Shown here: positions 24,734-39,700 of the stretch, piece by piece
Layout of the letters: the number at the start of each line of letters is the position of its first letter
Position numbering within the stretch: position 1 is the first letter of the stretch
From: Neodiprion pinetum
Lineage: Eukaryota; Arthropoda; Insecta; Hymenoptera; Diprionidae
DNA length: 64,000 nt
Direction of reading: 5' to 3'
Assembly (NCBI RefSeq): GCF_021155775.2
Contig: NC_060233.1
Coordinates: forward strand, 30,411,077-30,475,076
Translations under genes and position numbers: made by a program
The notes under the pieces: generated by a model
What the model saw: the letters and a program-made list of their open reading frames with translations, nothing else
Databases searched by the model: none
Told to the model about the DNA's origin: nothing

Positions 24734-26560
24734 TGTGTGGCTGGGACTGTCTAGCTCAAGAGAATTCCTATCTCTGCTGTTCACTCGCGTCAAAAGTGGC
24801 GAGTTTTTTGGAACAGTCGTCCTGTCGGTCATTCCGCTCGAAGAGACAGACCGGGACGCGGATTTATTTCCAATTGTGACGTCCCGTTGTGGATGTCGAT
24901 GATTATCTATAAGTTTGCCTATTGTTCCAAGTGAGAAAGATATCTGGAATGACTATTGATGGATGGAACCTGAGTTGTTTTTTTACTGTCGTGCTAGATT
25001 CTGTCAAACATTGAGCTCAAGTAATTGGATAGCTGAGGATGCATATAACTGTGTCCGGTGAGTCGATCGAAGCGATTACCTCAAAGAATTATGGTAGAGT
25101 AAGAGTCTTGAGTTGAATGTACGGGAGTTTTTCATTGTATCCTAGAAACGACCATTTATAGGAATAGAAAATCCGATAGAATTCAGAAGCTGAAAAGCTG
25201 CACGTAAGTGCCACGATAAATAGGTTGCGTGCTACGATTCAGAACGAATCGATATAGAGAAGAACGCGGAAGAAGAGGTTCATAGAATTCATCGCGACTC
25301 TAGATCAGAGACTCAACTCGCACAGCCGTTCTTTGCAAAAGCCGCGAAGTCGTCATTTAGACGGGGTTTAGCGACGGATCGATGAATCGTTTCCGAAGAT
25401 ATGCATGCCCGATGCTTCCGTGTGATTGACGAGGTATGGTTCCGTACTGTGTGGCTATAGGACACATATTATCCATGGACCTCTCCTCACATCCGATGCG
25501 GCGGGAGAGTTTGCCTGCATGACTGGATTGTTGGCAAGTTGGCGGTCAGTCGATCTGTCGTCGACGGACGATGTTTGACGAGGTAATGGACGTACCGTGT
25601 CAACGCGTTGACCCGTTCCAACGATACGTCGAACCGTAACGGCATCGAGCGATATTCTCCACACCCCAAACACACATCACCGTTGTGTTACCCGGTATGC
25701 AAACCCAGGCTATTGGCTTCCCACGATGTGCAGTAGTTCAGTTTGCGGTGTGCACGAGTCCCTGCCTGAATTTTGATTGCCGCATGACTGCAGCCGGGCG
25801 ACCTCAGACAAACCCTACCGGAGTTGATCAGCGATCAATCACTCGAATACACTCTATCATTCACCGATTAATCCCTGCATTAACTGATCCTCACGACGCC
25901 TGGCCCTTCAAAATGGCACTTGTAGATCAATTGCCGCAGGCTGGACGAACAGGCTTGCAGTTCAATCAGTGATTTGGACTGTTGTTAAAGCATTCAACAC
26001 CGATCAAAGATGGTTGCCGAAGGCTTGGGACTGACGACTAGATCCCGGCACCTAAACGCGGTTACCGAAGTTATTGCGGCCTGTAGTAAATGCTCCGACA
26101 TTGGATTAGCAAATTGACCTTATTCGTCAGTGCATCCAGCGCAGCTAGGTACAAATTTTAAATGGTTCCCAGAAGACTAGAGAAATTTTTTAAATCTCGG
26201 AAGCGGTGCCTAACTGATTGCGAGCCTTGTTCCTGCTACTTGGCAAGATGAACGCTACTCTTCGTGGTACACAAACACTTCGCGGACAAAGGCCTGGGAA
26301 AGGGAGGAGGAAGAGGAGGTCGCATTGGGACACTTTACCTTGTTTCAGAAACTGGTAAATTTCTGGAACCGAGTAACCGGGTTGACCCCAAGATGAGCCC
26401 ACGACTACTACTGACTTGGGATCAGCCTGGTCACTCGGGAAACAATCCACTATACAGCCACGACCATTCTCGTAAGCAAACGCTTGAGAGAACACACAAA
26501 GCGAGTCGTACCAGATCAGCCACGTTCAGGGTTCACTTTGTACATATTTACCTGTAGATC

Positions 26561-29500
26561 CATCCTTCAGTCGGATGCTGCCTCCTCTTTTTTCTTATGA
26601 CCCCTCCATTAAACACTATTTATTTCTTATATTTTCTCGTTCATTTCTTCTTTTCTGCTATTCGTTTCTCCCGAATTTCCTGTCTCTCGACTTGGTATCA
26701 GGGATTCGGGACTTTCGTTTGTATGAAATTGAAATCTTTTTATTGTATTCTTTTTGAGAGATACAAATATTGATTATGAAATATCTTATACATTAAGTTA
26801 TTTTGATAATTGGTAATTTTCATTGTTCTTTGCGCGTTTTTTCTTTACCTTTCGCCTTCAATATTATTTTGCTTCACGTAAAGTCTTATAGATATTCTCA
26901 TTAGTAGGTATATCAAGCTTGATCATTTACTAGACTATATAATGTACATTCTTAATAATGCAGAATACTATAACGGACCGTAAATCTTACAAAATTTTCT
27001 TTCAAATCTCATCTATTGATGAGGTTTCTCCAACATTTTCGATTCATATGCATACACATGCTGCGTACAGCGTGTTGAAGTAAAATATATTGTTAACTCC
27101 TCGAGCCGGATATCTGAAAACAATATCAATGGACCTTAATAATACATTCACAACTACCGTCTATACTATTCTCGGTTATTACCATTATAGTGTTATCAAT
27201 TTTACTCCCATTCTTTATTTTTGCAACTGTAATGGCTTGTTTTTTTTTTTAACTTGAACGTTGAGCTACTGTTTTTTTTTTCTCTGTAAATTGTACACTG
27301 TCACAGGTATACTTCAGAAAAGTAGAAGATCAAAAACCCCGCCTTACCGTAAAATAATTTCCAACTCGTCGAGTTTTTTTTTTTATTCTGTGCAGTTATC
27401 GCTAACTCGTCGAAAGCTGCATGATAAAAATAAAGTGTACTGCATAAGAGCCAGGTTTGTGAAGAAATCAACGGTTTCTCATCCCTCTCTTTCAGGGACG
27501 AGGCTTCACTTGTTTCTAATGGCAGGATACAATGGATCGCTTCTCGAGAGGATCGACAATATTTCATCCAGATCTTCCACAGCCCCGCTTTTATGAACTC
27601 TGTGAACGACGGGTGATCGGTGCAGGTTATTAATACTTTATCCCCATTTCTTTACAGGCACAACTGCGCAAGCAGCCCCTGGGGCGCATTGCACAGTTTT
27701 CCCAAGTACTCGATAAATAAACATCGTGGGCTATAATTTTCATTACCATGTCCAATAATTATTATTCATCGCATTTTATGGCCCCTTTCCATCGCACGCG
27801 CGGCACAGCCCAGCTTACAATTAGCCCCAGTCGACAAGCCCCCCCCTCACTTTTCGTGTCGAATATTTTACACCTCCGTTCGATACGAGCCGTATCTATA
27901 TCTATACGCTTTCGTTAAATCATTAAACGCCGTTGATTTACAGCCGTAGGAGAAACGGGTGTCATTATTATTATTATTATCACCCCTTCACACACACACC
28001 GATGCAGATATTCACACTTAGATTCGTCCCACCTCGTGTGATATTTCATTAACGAAGAATGTTACGATGTTTATATGACAATGTTTACTCAGGAAAAAAT
28101 TATACAATCATAACAATAATGACAATGAGAAGAAATCGATGTTAAGATGTATCTTATTCATTGAGACCGTCATAGGTATCGAGTCTAAAAATATATAGAA
28201 ACGTTTGTAAATTCAAGTTTTATTTTTACGAAGATTTCAAACTAATTGAATTGTCATATTTTCTCTTCTTAATAACCGGTTCGTCTTTTCTAGTTTGTAG
28301 CTGGCGATGTTATATTTTATTATTCTCTTCGCAATCAAAAAGATACTCGTGTTCTCGAGGAGAAGAATAAAAAAAAAAAAAAAACTTGTAAAGCGCTCCG
28401 ACGGACTTTGAAATTTTAGATCATTCGATTTTCACGGTTACGATGTGAATTTTGTATGCCGTTCGCTTTTCCTTTCGTATAGAAAATCTCATCGAAAATG
28501 AACGGAGAAGCGGCATATAGTGGAATGTAAAGTGGGAATTATTTTGAAGTGAATTGAATTTAAACTAAGGTCGCAAATAGCGTCGCCCTAAACTAACGCC
28601 CTCCGTATTTCGCGGAGGGCGATTCGACTCTGGACATCCTCTAATAAGGTCCATTTGCATTTAGGGGTTCAATAAACACGAAGCTGTTGACCTCGTGACT
28701 GTTAAACTCAACGGCATTGCGCACGGTTCTGTTTTAGTTACCTGCTCAAGTACGGTCCGCGTTCTGTAGCTCGTTATTTCAAAGTTTAAACGGCACCCTG
28801 CGCACACACTTACTTACGATGTCGAAGGAGCCGCAGGAATGTGTACATCGTGAAAATAGCTGGTTACGAAGGTGGAACCTCGGTGAAGCATTGTAAATTT
28901 GCGAAATGTCGCTCGATTTCGTTTAAACCTTGCAGCGCACCCGTATGCAGATTCTTTGACCTTTTGCTCATTTTCGCCGCTTTTTTCGTCTGGGAATTAA
29001 GCAGAGAAATGGTACAGTGACCCACTTTTCTCTCTTCGCTTTTTCGTTTTTTTGTTTTCTTTTTTCATTCTCTTACTTCTACTTTGGAATCCATAACAAA
29101 GGTATGCTTATGGTATCGTGTATAGAGATTTTATATTTCCGGTAGGTATATTGATACAGATTGAATTTTGATATGTTCATGGGATTGCTGACTTGGCAGT
29201 TAAAACGTTATACATGCTATAATTTATCAATGCAGGTATATTTCCAGGTTATAACAGGTATATTTTCATTTTTCTACTTTTGATTTTGTCTCGACTTGGC
29301 ACGTATTACATTCCTCATAGTTTACAAAACTAGACTGTATTTCACGTCTGACCAAATCAATTTGTTGCAAGGAAAATACAACAATGTCATTGATACAAGT
29401 GATGGAAAAAAAATTTCAAAATACTTTTACATGCGTTTATCAGCTCATTGGGAAGAATAACCCGTTTTATTCGTATGACTGAAATCATAAGCCTTGAGAT

Positions 29501-31247
29501 TTTTTCTTTTAATACAGATATCGGTGAAATCCAAATAGATAACAATCCTGCCATTCATTTTATTAGTTACACCTGATTTGAAAAATTTTCAACCACTCGC
29601 TGACGTTACACAGGGTGGTTCTAACGAGGTGGTGAAAAAGTGTTGAGAGAGGCGGATTAATGAGGGGGGTCAGTGATATAAATACATTATAATTATACGC
29701 AAATACATATACATGTACATGTAATATATAATATATAACTGATACAATATATTTATATCGCCCAAACTGCAGCAGCCACTCATCGATGATAATTTTATTC
29801 TTTTACGTAGGTACTTTGATTGAAATATATCCGGAATATAGTCGATATATTTTATATATACTTATATATCATTACTCACTATTATATATTTAAATACAGG
29901 TGTTCACTATATTCACTCGAGTGTCCAAAAAGAAACGATCTTTATTACACATTATTATAGTAAAGATTAATTTTATTAACAATTTCATTCTCTATTATTA
30001 CTATTTATTATTGTAGTTTTCTTTCTTTTTTTTTATATTTTTATTATCGCCCGACGTTCTTAGTACAGTATGGGATATAGCATATATCGTATATATATTG
30101 TAGGTATATTATGTTGCATGTATGTATAATATTTTGATTCGTCGATTATTGTGAGTAGTAAGTTTCGTTCTTGAATTTTTTTTTTTTGTTTGTTGTTTTT
30201 TTTTCTCCGTAATCCTCGTGAGACGGCTTTTTCTAGAAAAGCTTACATACGACGAAGATCGCTTTACGATGGTGGAGCTTGATCATACACGGTGATCGAT
30301 CAGCTGATCTTTTTTGCCGAAGTGATTCTGGACCGACTCTTCGCTTTCTGCACAATCATCGCACACGATGAATTGCGCTACTTACAATAATCTAAGGGTA
30401 CATCATAATACGCGCTATTCAAATTATGGTATAATCGCTAGAAGTACGTAATTGTGATCGATCAATCGTTAAAAAATAAAATAATTTGTACTATACAAAT
30501 ATGTTATCGAATCGACGATGATTTAAAAATGATTACACGAAGACTCCCGCTTAATCTTTAAACATTATACATATAGTTAGGTATACACTCCTATATTCAC
30601 TATTATCAACGTAGTTTTCATTGTTAACATGTGATAAACACGGTTCTATGAATATTATTTATTACTGTTATTTATCGTTCAATTTTTTCTTTCTCTTTTC
30701 TTCCTTCGATTCTACTTCGTGAAAATTCAATTACGCCTGACAATAACTTAACAAAGGTGATCTGGAAGTTGCGGTATAGATTTTCTATTCCGTCTCCCAA
30801 ATTACACCGTGTAATTTACAAACGCCGATCACGTGACAGGTATATGTGTAACACAGAGAAGACCGCGTACTTGATCCTGCGGTCAAACCGATTACAGGGA
30901 AAAAGATATTTTCCTCGACTGGTATCCTCGCGTGATGAGTAATTATTATAATAATTATACAGATAGACACATAATTTGTTTGTTTTTTAAATTTATTCTC
31001 GTTACTTCTATCCCTCGTGTCCGAAACAATTATAGTTATATGTTTCTCTGTAAAACGCGTCACTTTTTATCTCTACGTTATCATCTAGGTCTTATCGGGT
31101 TATATAATATAGTCGCATATGACGTGGATTTGTTGATCTCTTCTCGTTTTCCATCTCGTAACGGCAAGCTAACGTTTAGCACCATACATATACTATTTAT
31201 TCGTAAATTTAACAAGTATCTCTTGGGTTGCAGCTGAAACTGTGTGG
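26561..31247. other. AT-rich non-coding DNA, right part probably Dpr 3' UTR
   Basis: No frame of interest is present. It is very AT-rich from about 29640 to 31240, with TA/TATA runs and many minus-strand AATAAA hexamers (TTTATT on the plus strand, for example near 30000 and 30655-30680). This lies directly downstream of the Dpr stop codon at 31248 and would suit a long 3' UTR, as neuronal genes often have. Where transcription ends cannot be read from sequence. A GC-rich hairpin stands at 28597-28621, and an ATT repeat at 27964-27980. Confidence 0.45.
28597..28621. other. GC-rich perfect stem-loop
   Basis: CGCCCTCCG, a 7-base loop TATTTCG, then CGGAGGGCG: a 9-bp perfect stem in AT-leaning surroundings. 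No T-run or other context assigns a function. Confidence 0.7.
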
Positions 31248-31345
31248 TCACCTCAGAAGCGAACTAATCGAGAGAGCGAACGTCAGTGCAAACGCCGCCC
31301 GCAATCCGGCGCTTCCACCGTGTTGCATTGCTGCTGGATTTTCAC
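31248..31345 (-). CDS. dpr: Dpr-family gene, last coding exon
   Basis: The exon starts after TGCTTCCAG and completes a Gly codon split by a phase 1 intron. It encodes GENPAAMQHGGSAGLRAAFA and continues through a hydrophobic tail (residues LTFALSISSLL) to Arg and TGA at 31250-31248. The (V)LNGE(N/H)PAAMQH sequence that closes the second Ig domain is the hallmark of insect Dpr (defective proboscis extension response) proteins. The hydrophobic C-terminus ending almost at the stop suits a GPI-anchor signal or a short membrane segment. Dpr proteins are neuronal surface receptors that pair with DIP proteins in synaptic partner choice. Which of the roughly 20 Dpr paralogues this is cannot be told from this part alone. 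Confidence 0.88.
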
Positions 31346-31912
31346 CTGGAAGCATAAATCAACGGGGTGAGAATTAGTCGGTTCTATTTAACGGCGGGTT
31401 GTCGAATTTCATTGTCTAAAAGCGAAATAACGACTTTCGAATTATTATCTATCAAATTTCCCGCGGTTCGGACGGTGAAAGTATTTTTTTTCGCAGGGTT
31501 GGAGACTCTGGTGTAATTAAAATCCGCTTAACCATCAATTTAGAATCTTAATTCCTGCGTCGTGGATCAATTAATCATTTTGCTGAAAGATCGTCATTTT
31601 TCTTCATCTACGTATCGAAGACACCGCCTGCGATAGTCGGAAAGTTTTTTTTTTTTTTTTCTTATGATCCTTGTATAGCGATGCATTCGCGAAGCCGTAG
31701 CATGGAGAAAAATAAAGAAAACGAGCTGAGAAAGAGAAGAGAGAACTGGGGAAGGGTCAATAAGGTTTGCGTTAGATTTAGGAGCCGCAGAGATAAGGGA
31801 AAGTTTGGCATTCAATAACAGCCAATGAGGATAGTTTTTTCGCTCAATTTCTCTTGTTGCACAAAGTCCGCGAGAGTTTAGTTGCGAATGCCACGGCGGT
31901 GTTTTTCCTGGA

Positions 31913-31914
<2 letters not shown>

Positions 31915-31964
<50 letters not shown>
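31915..31964 (+). repeat. CT microsatellite
   Basis: Uninterrupted CT dinucleotides for about 50 bases, then imperfect TTTCTC. Confidence 0.97.
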
Positions 31965-31971
<7 letters not shown>

Positions 31972-34900
31972 TCTTCTTTCTCTTGTATCGGCAGCGGGTA
32001 TATAACCGTCATTATTTATCGGAGCAACAACTCGTGTTGGGATCAAGTAGAGTGGAAATCGACTTGTATTCCACTCCGACGCCAAGGGAACACGGTTCAT
32101 TAATCTTCGAACTGATCTATCGAGTAATTATATAAATCACCGCGGAATGTTACTCCGGATCCCTCGATTCGTAAGAGGGGAGAAAAATTCCGGTAATACA
32201 CCGAATTGAAGAGCGCGCGTACAATCCGACATTCGGAATTATTGAATATGTATCGCAGAAACAGGGGATAAAGTTACAAACATATACCTGTAAGGGAGAA
32301 GAAAAAAAAAAATTCTTCGTACCACGAAAATAACGCACGAATGAATATTTTTATCCAATCAAGGAAAAACACCTGATGTATGTTCGGGTATTTTGCGCTC
32401 AACGTTTCTACGTTCAACAGAATTCTCCTAATCCTGTTACTACTGATTGAGATGAAATTTAAGCACTCTCCGCGAATTTTTTGGCAAATTAATTTTAGCC
32501 ATCGGATAGAAAAATGGAGGAGAAAAGAAGCTGAGTCAGGTAAAAGAGACGAAGAAGAAGGGAGAGTGAGAAGGGTGAACGATGAATCGGGAAAGGAGAA
32601 AAGGAAGAAAACAGTCTACGGAGTTGTCGGATTCGTAGGATTGCAATAGGATTATGTCCAGCTGCTGATATTCTCGCTAAGCCTCAATCAGACTTTTCTC
32701 AGGGCTTAAGTGCTCCTAATACGTTCGAAGGCCGTCGATGATTGGAGCACGCCGGTCACACGAGATTGAAATTATGTTCACACATATTATAGACGGAAGA
32801 GAGTGATTTTTAGGCGCTACAATGAGAAAAATTTCGTTTCTCACACTAACTAGAAAAATTCAGTAAAACAGGTATCGTTAGAAAAACTGTTTAAATATTG
32901 TTGGGATTACGGAAAATAAGGTACGCGTAACCATTTTGCGCTATTGCCGATCCTTTTTTTGTAATTGCAATGCAAAGTCAGTTTGTTCGGTTTACTATAC
33001 TTTTTTAATTAAATAAGGCTTTAACATCAATTTATTGTTGCACAGGCATTAATTTTCGCAACAGTTACGAGAAAATATAGTAACAGTGATCGCAATGAGA
33101 AAGAATAGTAACGGATACTAACTAGACTTTTTGGTAACAGCTACAAATCTAATTTTCATTTTGTACCTGTAACTGTATTTTTCGATTGTGGTAAAAAATG
33201 AAATTAGTTAAGGACTGAGCGGTAACCGGAATTAAAAATTTCTCTCAGCTCGAACGATTTAGACGAAATTTTAATGACGCATTGAGTATTTGATAGTGAC
33301 GTTTTACGAAACTTTCAAAAGTCTTAACTACTTCCGGTTAAAAATAAATTTAATTCCAAACACCAAAACGAAAAATATCGTCTATTCGGTGATAAATGAC
33401 ACCATTTATTGAAATATCTCTCGACATTCGGTTACAAAATGACGACAGCCGAAACCTAAAAAACATTCACATTTTTTAAAAATTTTTCTATATCTCGGTG
33501 CACGACTGTTCGTTTTGAATTTATTATAATTCAACGTCACTTATTCGGATATAATTTGTTCCAAAATGTTCTACTAGAGTTTTCAAATTATATTTCAACT
33601 TGCGAATCACTCACTTCAAAATCTCTGTCGTACGACGTTAAATTTTCCACGGTATTCCCCAGTCAAACTTCTAAAACCTCGAAACGAACCACGCCGAGCC
33701 ATTCGGAATTATAATATAGGAATGCGATCACCCGGTTATGTCTGTTGCCAAAAAGGCCGTCATATTTTTTTTCTTCCGGCTAATCCATCTTTCCCTCTTC
33801 TATTCTCCTCTCACACTCTCCGTACATGCGTAAAGAGGAATTTGCCACCCTCAACACCGTTTTCGCGTTTCCGCGTGCCGGTTCCTGGCATGCTGACGAC
33901 GAGCGAATCGAACTGCGACGGAGGCGCTGAATTCTTATCGCTTCGGTGGAGACTGGGAGGCGATACGGGAGACATGAAATACCCTGAGACCCCCTCGCCA
34001 CTGGGGGCATGAATCTTTGCAAGCTCATGAATTTAACAGCGCCGATACATCATCGCCCGGCCAGGAACGCGACCCCCGCGTTATACGCGGCATACGGGGT
34101 GCAGTTTCACCTCCTTCGGATGGAGTAAATGGATCGTGAAATTATCGTACAACCTCCATGAATTAATCTTAATTCACCCTCGTTCTGCAGATCAACACCA
34201 CAGACTTCACTGTCTTGTTTTATTTTTTGGCATTTTCTTTCCACATCTCAGAGTTTTATCACAATGGTTTTTCATCACAGAATAAACGTCGGTTATGGTG
34301 ATTTTTTTCACTGAACTGCGATTCATAAACGCCCTCCAAATTTATCGATGTTTCAAAAAAGCCTGATCAAATTGTTGTTTCATTTCGAATCATTTGAAAT
34401 GCGAACAATATATTGCGGAGAAAAAATTTGACGTTGAAAGAGCTAAGAATGCAGCAGGGTTGATCCTTGACCTGCATTTAGAGCACTGTTTGATGTTTTT
34501 TTGTTCACGTTGCTTTCGAGTTTATTGACTTTGATGGAAAGTCTTGGAAACTCTTTTATTGCTAAATTAAATTTCATTCACATCGCAGAATTAAAGATTC
34601 TACTGCAGGTGTAATTCCAATGATCAAAAGCTACGGTAAGCATTCTAAAAACCCATAGAAAAACGAACTCGCGATGCTGACGTCGGACCGAAATGAGGCC
34701 ATGCTTAATCTTCTTCGACTCGAGACGAGAGCGTGGAAAAACTTTGGCCATATAATGTTGTCGTGGGATTCAATTAAAAGCCGATGGCCAGATAATAGAA
34801 TGAGAAAAAGGATGGGGGGAAAAAGAGACAAATTTACAACTTTGTTTACGCCGGTTTTACTCAGCGGGGATGCTGATTGGCTGGAGGTGGGAAAAGAGGG

Positions 34901-36756
34901 AAAAGCCCGAGAAAGCGCGCGACTTTAATCTCCGCGTTTCACCGCGTGTGTACCGCGTATCCGGCTACCATCGCTGATAACACTCTCCCTCTCTTTTTCC
35001 CCTGCGGGGTGAACACCGTACTCCAACCCTTTCGCACCCCCCGTGTACGTCTACTCGCCACCCCTCCACCTCCGACGAGTTCGCCTCGCGGAAAGGCGAC
35101 ATTTATACCGGAGAAAAATATGCACGCCGCGTTGCCGTCACCCCCTTGTTTTCAGCGGCGCGTTGAATATCCGTATGAGTTGGTATCCCGTGATGTTCTA
35201 CACACGCGACTTATGAAGCTTCTGTACGGCGTATCGGTTTCGTAATTTCTGATTTTTTATTTTTTTTTTGTTTTTTTTTTTTTTATTTCTGTACTCGTTC
35301 AACCGATTCTGAATTATTGCTGACGGCACCGGATCCCGTATCGTAAGATGATTTAGGTACTGTGTTCGGGAAAAATTCCGATTGAATTTACGAAGGGAAA
35401 CGAAAAAAGTATCAGGCGGGAAGAATCTCTGCGGCTGACACACGATGTAACGTATTACCATTTTTAAGATTTCGTGGGTTTATTTTGTGCGCGTTTCTAT
35501 TCTAACGCGGATTACAAATGAACGAAATTATCTGTGTCTGTATTTTCAGACTCACGAAGTTTCCCTAATCTTGTGCTCGTCGAAAGTTGAGAAATTTTAA
35601 AATTGTAATATTGTGAATACGTATCTAAAAATGACGGCAATTTTTTAATTTTTTTTTTTTTTTTCTCAATAGTGACTGATGTAGGTACATATAATTATGC
35701 CGCTGGAAAAAATGATTAGTACAGAGAACTAAATATGTTTAGTTGAGGAAATCTTTGCCGTTGCGACTATTTGACGATTGCCCGAAGTAAACCATTTTCG
35801 GTTCAATCAATGGGACCACTCAACCATTTAGTCAAAAGTAATCAGTACGGTCAATTGTATCTCTGTTAGCTGCAACCAATTTCACGATTGAATAAAACGA
35901 ATTAGTTGGAGTAAGGATTAAATTTCGCCATTTGACAAACGTCTCTGTTCAAATGGATTTTTTACTATTTCGAAAATTCCAAGGCTAACATTTGAAAACG
36001 AGTCTCTCGAATTGGAACGAGTAACGTTAGAATTTCCATGCCTTCACTAAATTTTCTACAGCTGCTTGTCAAGAATAATGACGCATGTATGTACAAATAA
36101 AACTACAAGCATCACGAGTCGTATCTCAATTATTAGAGAAAAAAAACAAACTACTTACAGTACATAAGATACCATCTTACATTTGAAAACTCATTTTATA
36201 CACCCATTTTCTACAGTCAATTTGAAATAGAATTGCATAAAGTATGTCCATTTGTCTACTTGAATGATGTTTTACAAGCATTTTTCATTTTCTGTTCAAA
36301 ACGCTTTTATATACAGCACCGTAATCGTGCGATTACTAAAACCTAAGAACATAACAATTGAATGCAGCTCGTCCACGACAGTCTTTGTCATAGAGATTGA
36401 CTCTACGATAGTTGTCGGTTGCATTATTAGCGTTTTCTCAAGGCGGTGATTGAGAGGAGTCGAATCGCAGACGAGTAGGATGTTGGGCGACCTCGTTATA
36501 TTGTTTCACAAAGGAAATAAACAATCTCTGTTAGGTACACGCAGAGTCTTGCCCGAGGCCACCATTAGCCGGGGCTAAGGCGTCGCTTTCAGTTCCGAGA
36601 CGACCTTATTCGCTCGACAAAGTTGAAGACGCGCGGAGCTTTATCGAGAATATTCCACCACAACGTAAACATATATTATACACATAATTAGGAGTTGAGA
36701 GTCACGGGAAGAGTCGCTTCTATATCCACCTATTCCGCACTTTGCATCGAGAGAGA

Positions 36757-36775
36757 GGGGGGGGGGGGGGGGGGG
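36757..36775 (+). repeat. Poly-G tract preceded by GA repeat
   Basis: Nineteen G following GAGAGA. Confidence 0.95.
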
Positions 36776-39700
36776 AGGAACTTTGGAAAGAATGGAGGAT
36801 AACGAGCGATAAGGCGAGTGCGGTAAAAGTTTTTCACCTCTTTTTCTTCAACACTGTTATACCTCACATCGCGGAGCCGCTGCACTTGTGCAGCTCTTCA
36901 AACCGAGACCTATAACCAATGCCGCAAGGGGACGATCGATTGGGCGGGCAGGTATCGTAACAAGATTACGGATAAGAAGACGGGGCTGCTGGCCGTCGTC
37001 CAATAAACTTGTCTTCCCGCGGCTATTTATTGCTGCTTTCTCACCAGGAAACTCTGTTATACCATATAAGTAACAGCGTTCTTACCCCCGCTGGGCGAGC
37101 AACAAATGACAGCTAACTTGCGACTAGCGAAGTAGAAACTCGCTGTTGTCAACTGGCCGATCGAAATGATGTCCAAACGACATCTTGCGATAGCTCGTTT
37201 CTGACGCCTGAAAATTGCGAGAGATACGCTTTCGTGATAAGAAAATAAAAGAAATAAAAAAAAAAAAAATGGGTCATAAGACATATTTCATATGCCTTCT
37301 CGACGACTGTCAGTTGCGAGGTGTCTGGCCAATTAATAACACCAAAACTCCATCGAGTATCGATTAACCGGATCAATGATTTCGGAACTCAGATTAGAGA
37401 TCTGTGCGATAACTTCTTCGCGGAATGAAAAATCAACGATAACCAGGATTAAAAGTAAAAAGAGATAGTCTTTTCGAGATGAACCAGCTTGAGGCGTCTA
37501 CTGTACATTATCCACTCATAGGTATGCATGGCCCTGTTAACTAGCGGCGCTTTTCGTCGAGAGACTAGGCTTTGCAAACTCCTCACGCTCAACGCGTCTG
37601 ACAATGAGAGAGAGAGAGAGAGAAAAGGGGGAGAACTGCAAAGAGGGGAAGATAGGGGATGCGGTCGTCGGGATATTAATGGGTCGGGCGTGACACCCCA
37701 CGAAATAACCAGCCGCACGGCAGCAGCCCTAGATGTACCAGATCCACTATCTCGCCGAGCTACGTACGGGGTGGATGGCGAGTCTAGTGCGGACTGTGCG
37801 CCATTTCAAACTAGGAATACCCGTTCAAGAAGAAGAAGAATCAGAAGAACCCAGAGAGCCACTTGCAACCAAGCGATGGTCTGCTTAAATAAAGTACCGC
37901 AAGGCCTACAACGAGTCGACTTTCACACCCGATGATCTTTGTAAATTGTGCGCAAGACATAAAAAAAAAAAAAGAAGAAAATAAGCATAGAATAATTTGC
38001 CACCTGTTCCACTTCCGCTGTACGAAGGTGCGGAGAGCCCGGGAAATTGTTGACGATATCTCGAGCCTCGTTTACTTTAGAACGTCGGATAAATGCTTGC
38101 TGCACAACGATCCTTTCTCGCACAAAGAACGTCGGGAAAAACTCAATTCGCTACGCGGCACCTTCTCTAATTGCATCTCGCCGAGAGAACGGTATCCGAG
38201 AATATGCTAATTTACATCTGTTTCCCTTTGTCATCCCTGACGGCGTTGCAGACTGGAATGGGAAATGTTGAAAACGTTGCTTTTATACAGAGACACAGCT
38301 ATTACTTCGAGATCAAAGTTTTTCGGTGGCGAGAACGTAGCCTCAAGTCTGCAGTTCACCTCATCTGACTCGTCGTCGCGTCTACGGCAACTTTACGGAT
38401 AAAACAAACATTTACTGGCTCCGACAGAAAATTCAGGGCCTTACAAATTAGGACGACAAAAAATATGTTAGGCTGCTTTTCTACCAAGACCGCAAATATT
38501 TTCGCCCAGATGTCATTAACTGTAGATTTGCCGGATTCTGAAGGAAAATTTCCCATCATTCGTTGACTCTTTGAAGAAATTCCTTTGTCTGGGACGGAGA
38601 TCTGAACTGATTTCTTTGCTTGTATTTCTCTCCTGATTTCGATGGTGATACAAAAGGGACTCCCTTCAACGTCTCGACAAGACGCTAAAGTAAATTCGAA
38701 AAAGCAGGTGCAACCTCCTCGAGAGCAGACGAGTCGGAGGACGTGATATCCATGGTTGAAAAGAAAATGAAACTGTCACTATGTGTATAACGCGAATGTA
38801 ACTGGGCAGACTGAGCAGGTGGAGACTGGACTACACCGTCGTTAGCCTGACCATTTCAGCAGGGGAAAAGGGTGGCGTGTCCTTTCGGTGAGGGTAATTC
38901 TTCACGCTGACGTTCACGGTGAAATAAAGCTGCGAGTCGAGTCCGGCTCTCTTATTTTCTGTAGGTGATACAGAAGCAGCGCGAGGAGTACGTTCGTTGT
39001 CAGCTCACGCTGCACATTAATTGATAATATCGTAACTGCAGCGGCAGCAATTTTTGTTAGATTAATTATCGGAGTTCGCAGAGGGCACAATGATAAAGCG
39101 GGGTAAAAGTAAGACCGGAACACTCCTAGTTCGCTACGTCTTGAATTAAAACCGGGCATTTATCATCTTCCTTATTAACGCCCCGCCGTCTCTGCAGCTG
39201 CCTTGATGCTCCACATTCAGGAACCAGAAGCGGTCGAAGTGGGGAGTAATTTAAGGACGAAAATCAATCTCCGTATCTGGCCTAATTAACCGGCTCGCCA
39301 TCCCGTCTGGGAACGTTAATCAAGCGCACTGCAGTTTTCATTTTCTATAACTTCATGGTTTTTTTCATTGCTGCTCCAGAGAGAAATCTCAGTGAAAAAG
39401 TTCGTCAGATTCAAACTTTAATTCCTTTCCAGATGCGGTTGGACGGGAGTTTTTTAACAGGCCACTGCTAATTTCCATCTTTGACAGAAATTGTCACAGA
39501 ACCACCATAGACTCTAGAGCGTGGTAAACGAGTGTGGAGGAAAAATTAAACGCTGGTTGATTAGGTGGAAGTAGCTCCAAATTGAACGTTAAAAAAATAG
39601 AACACGGCCTTTAGCCGATGATCGTCGACTGACCATCCATGTGACCATAAATTAGGTACATCTTCTGCTTCGTTTGTCGTTACGCGACGACGAGATTTGA

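Larger units (their letters stand above)
22400..26560. other. Intergenic, no supported gene
   Basis: This should hold the missing CFAP96 first exon and promoter on the minus strand, but I cannot place them. It includes GAT/GAC-type and ACG microsatellites (23031-23160) and a TAGGTA hexamer repeat at 24714-24733. Open frames around 25455-26557 overlap on both strands and match no family I know. Confidence 0.45.

Noticed and set aside
25455..26557. Cluster of 60-100-codon frames on both strands
   Set aside because: No frame is clearly better than the others, there is no recognisable motif, and no coherent donor/acceptor set could be built.
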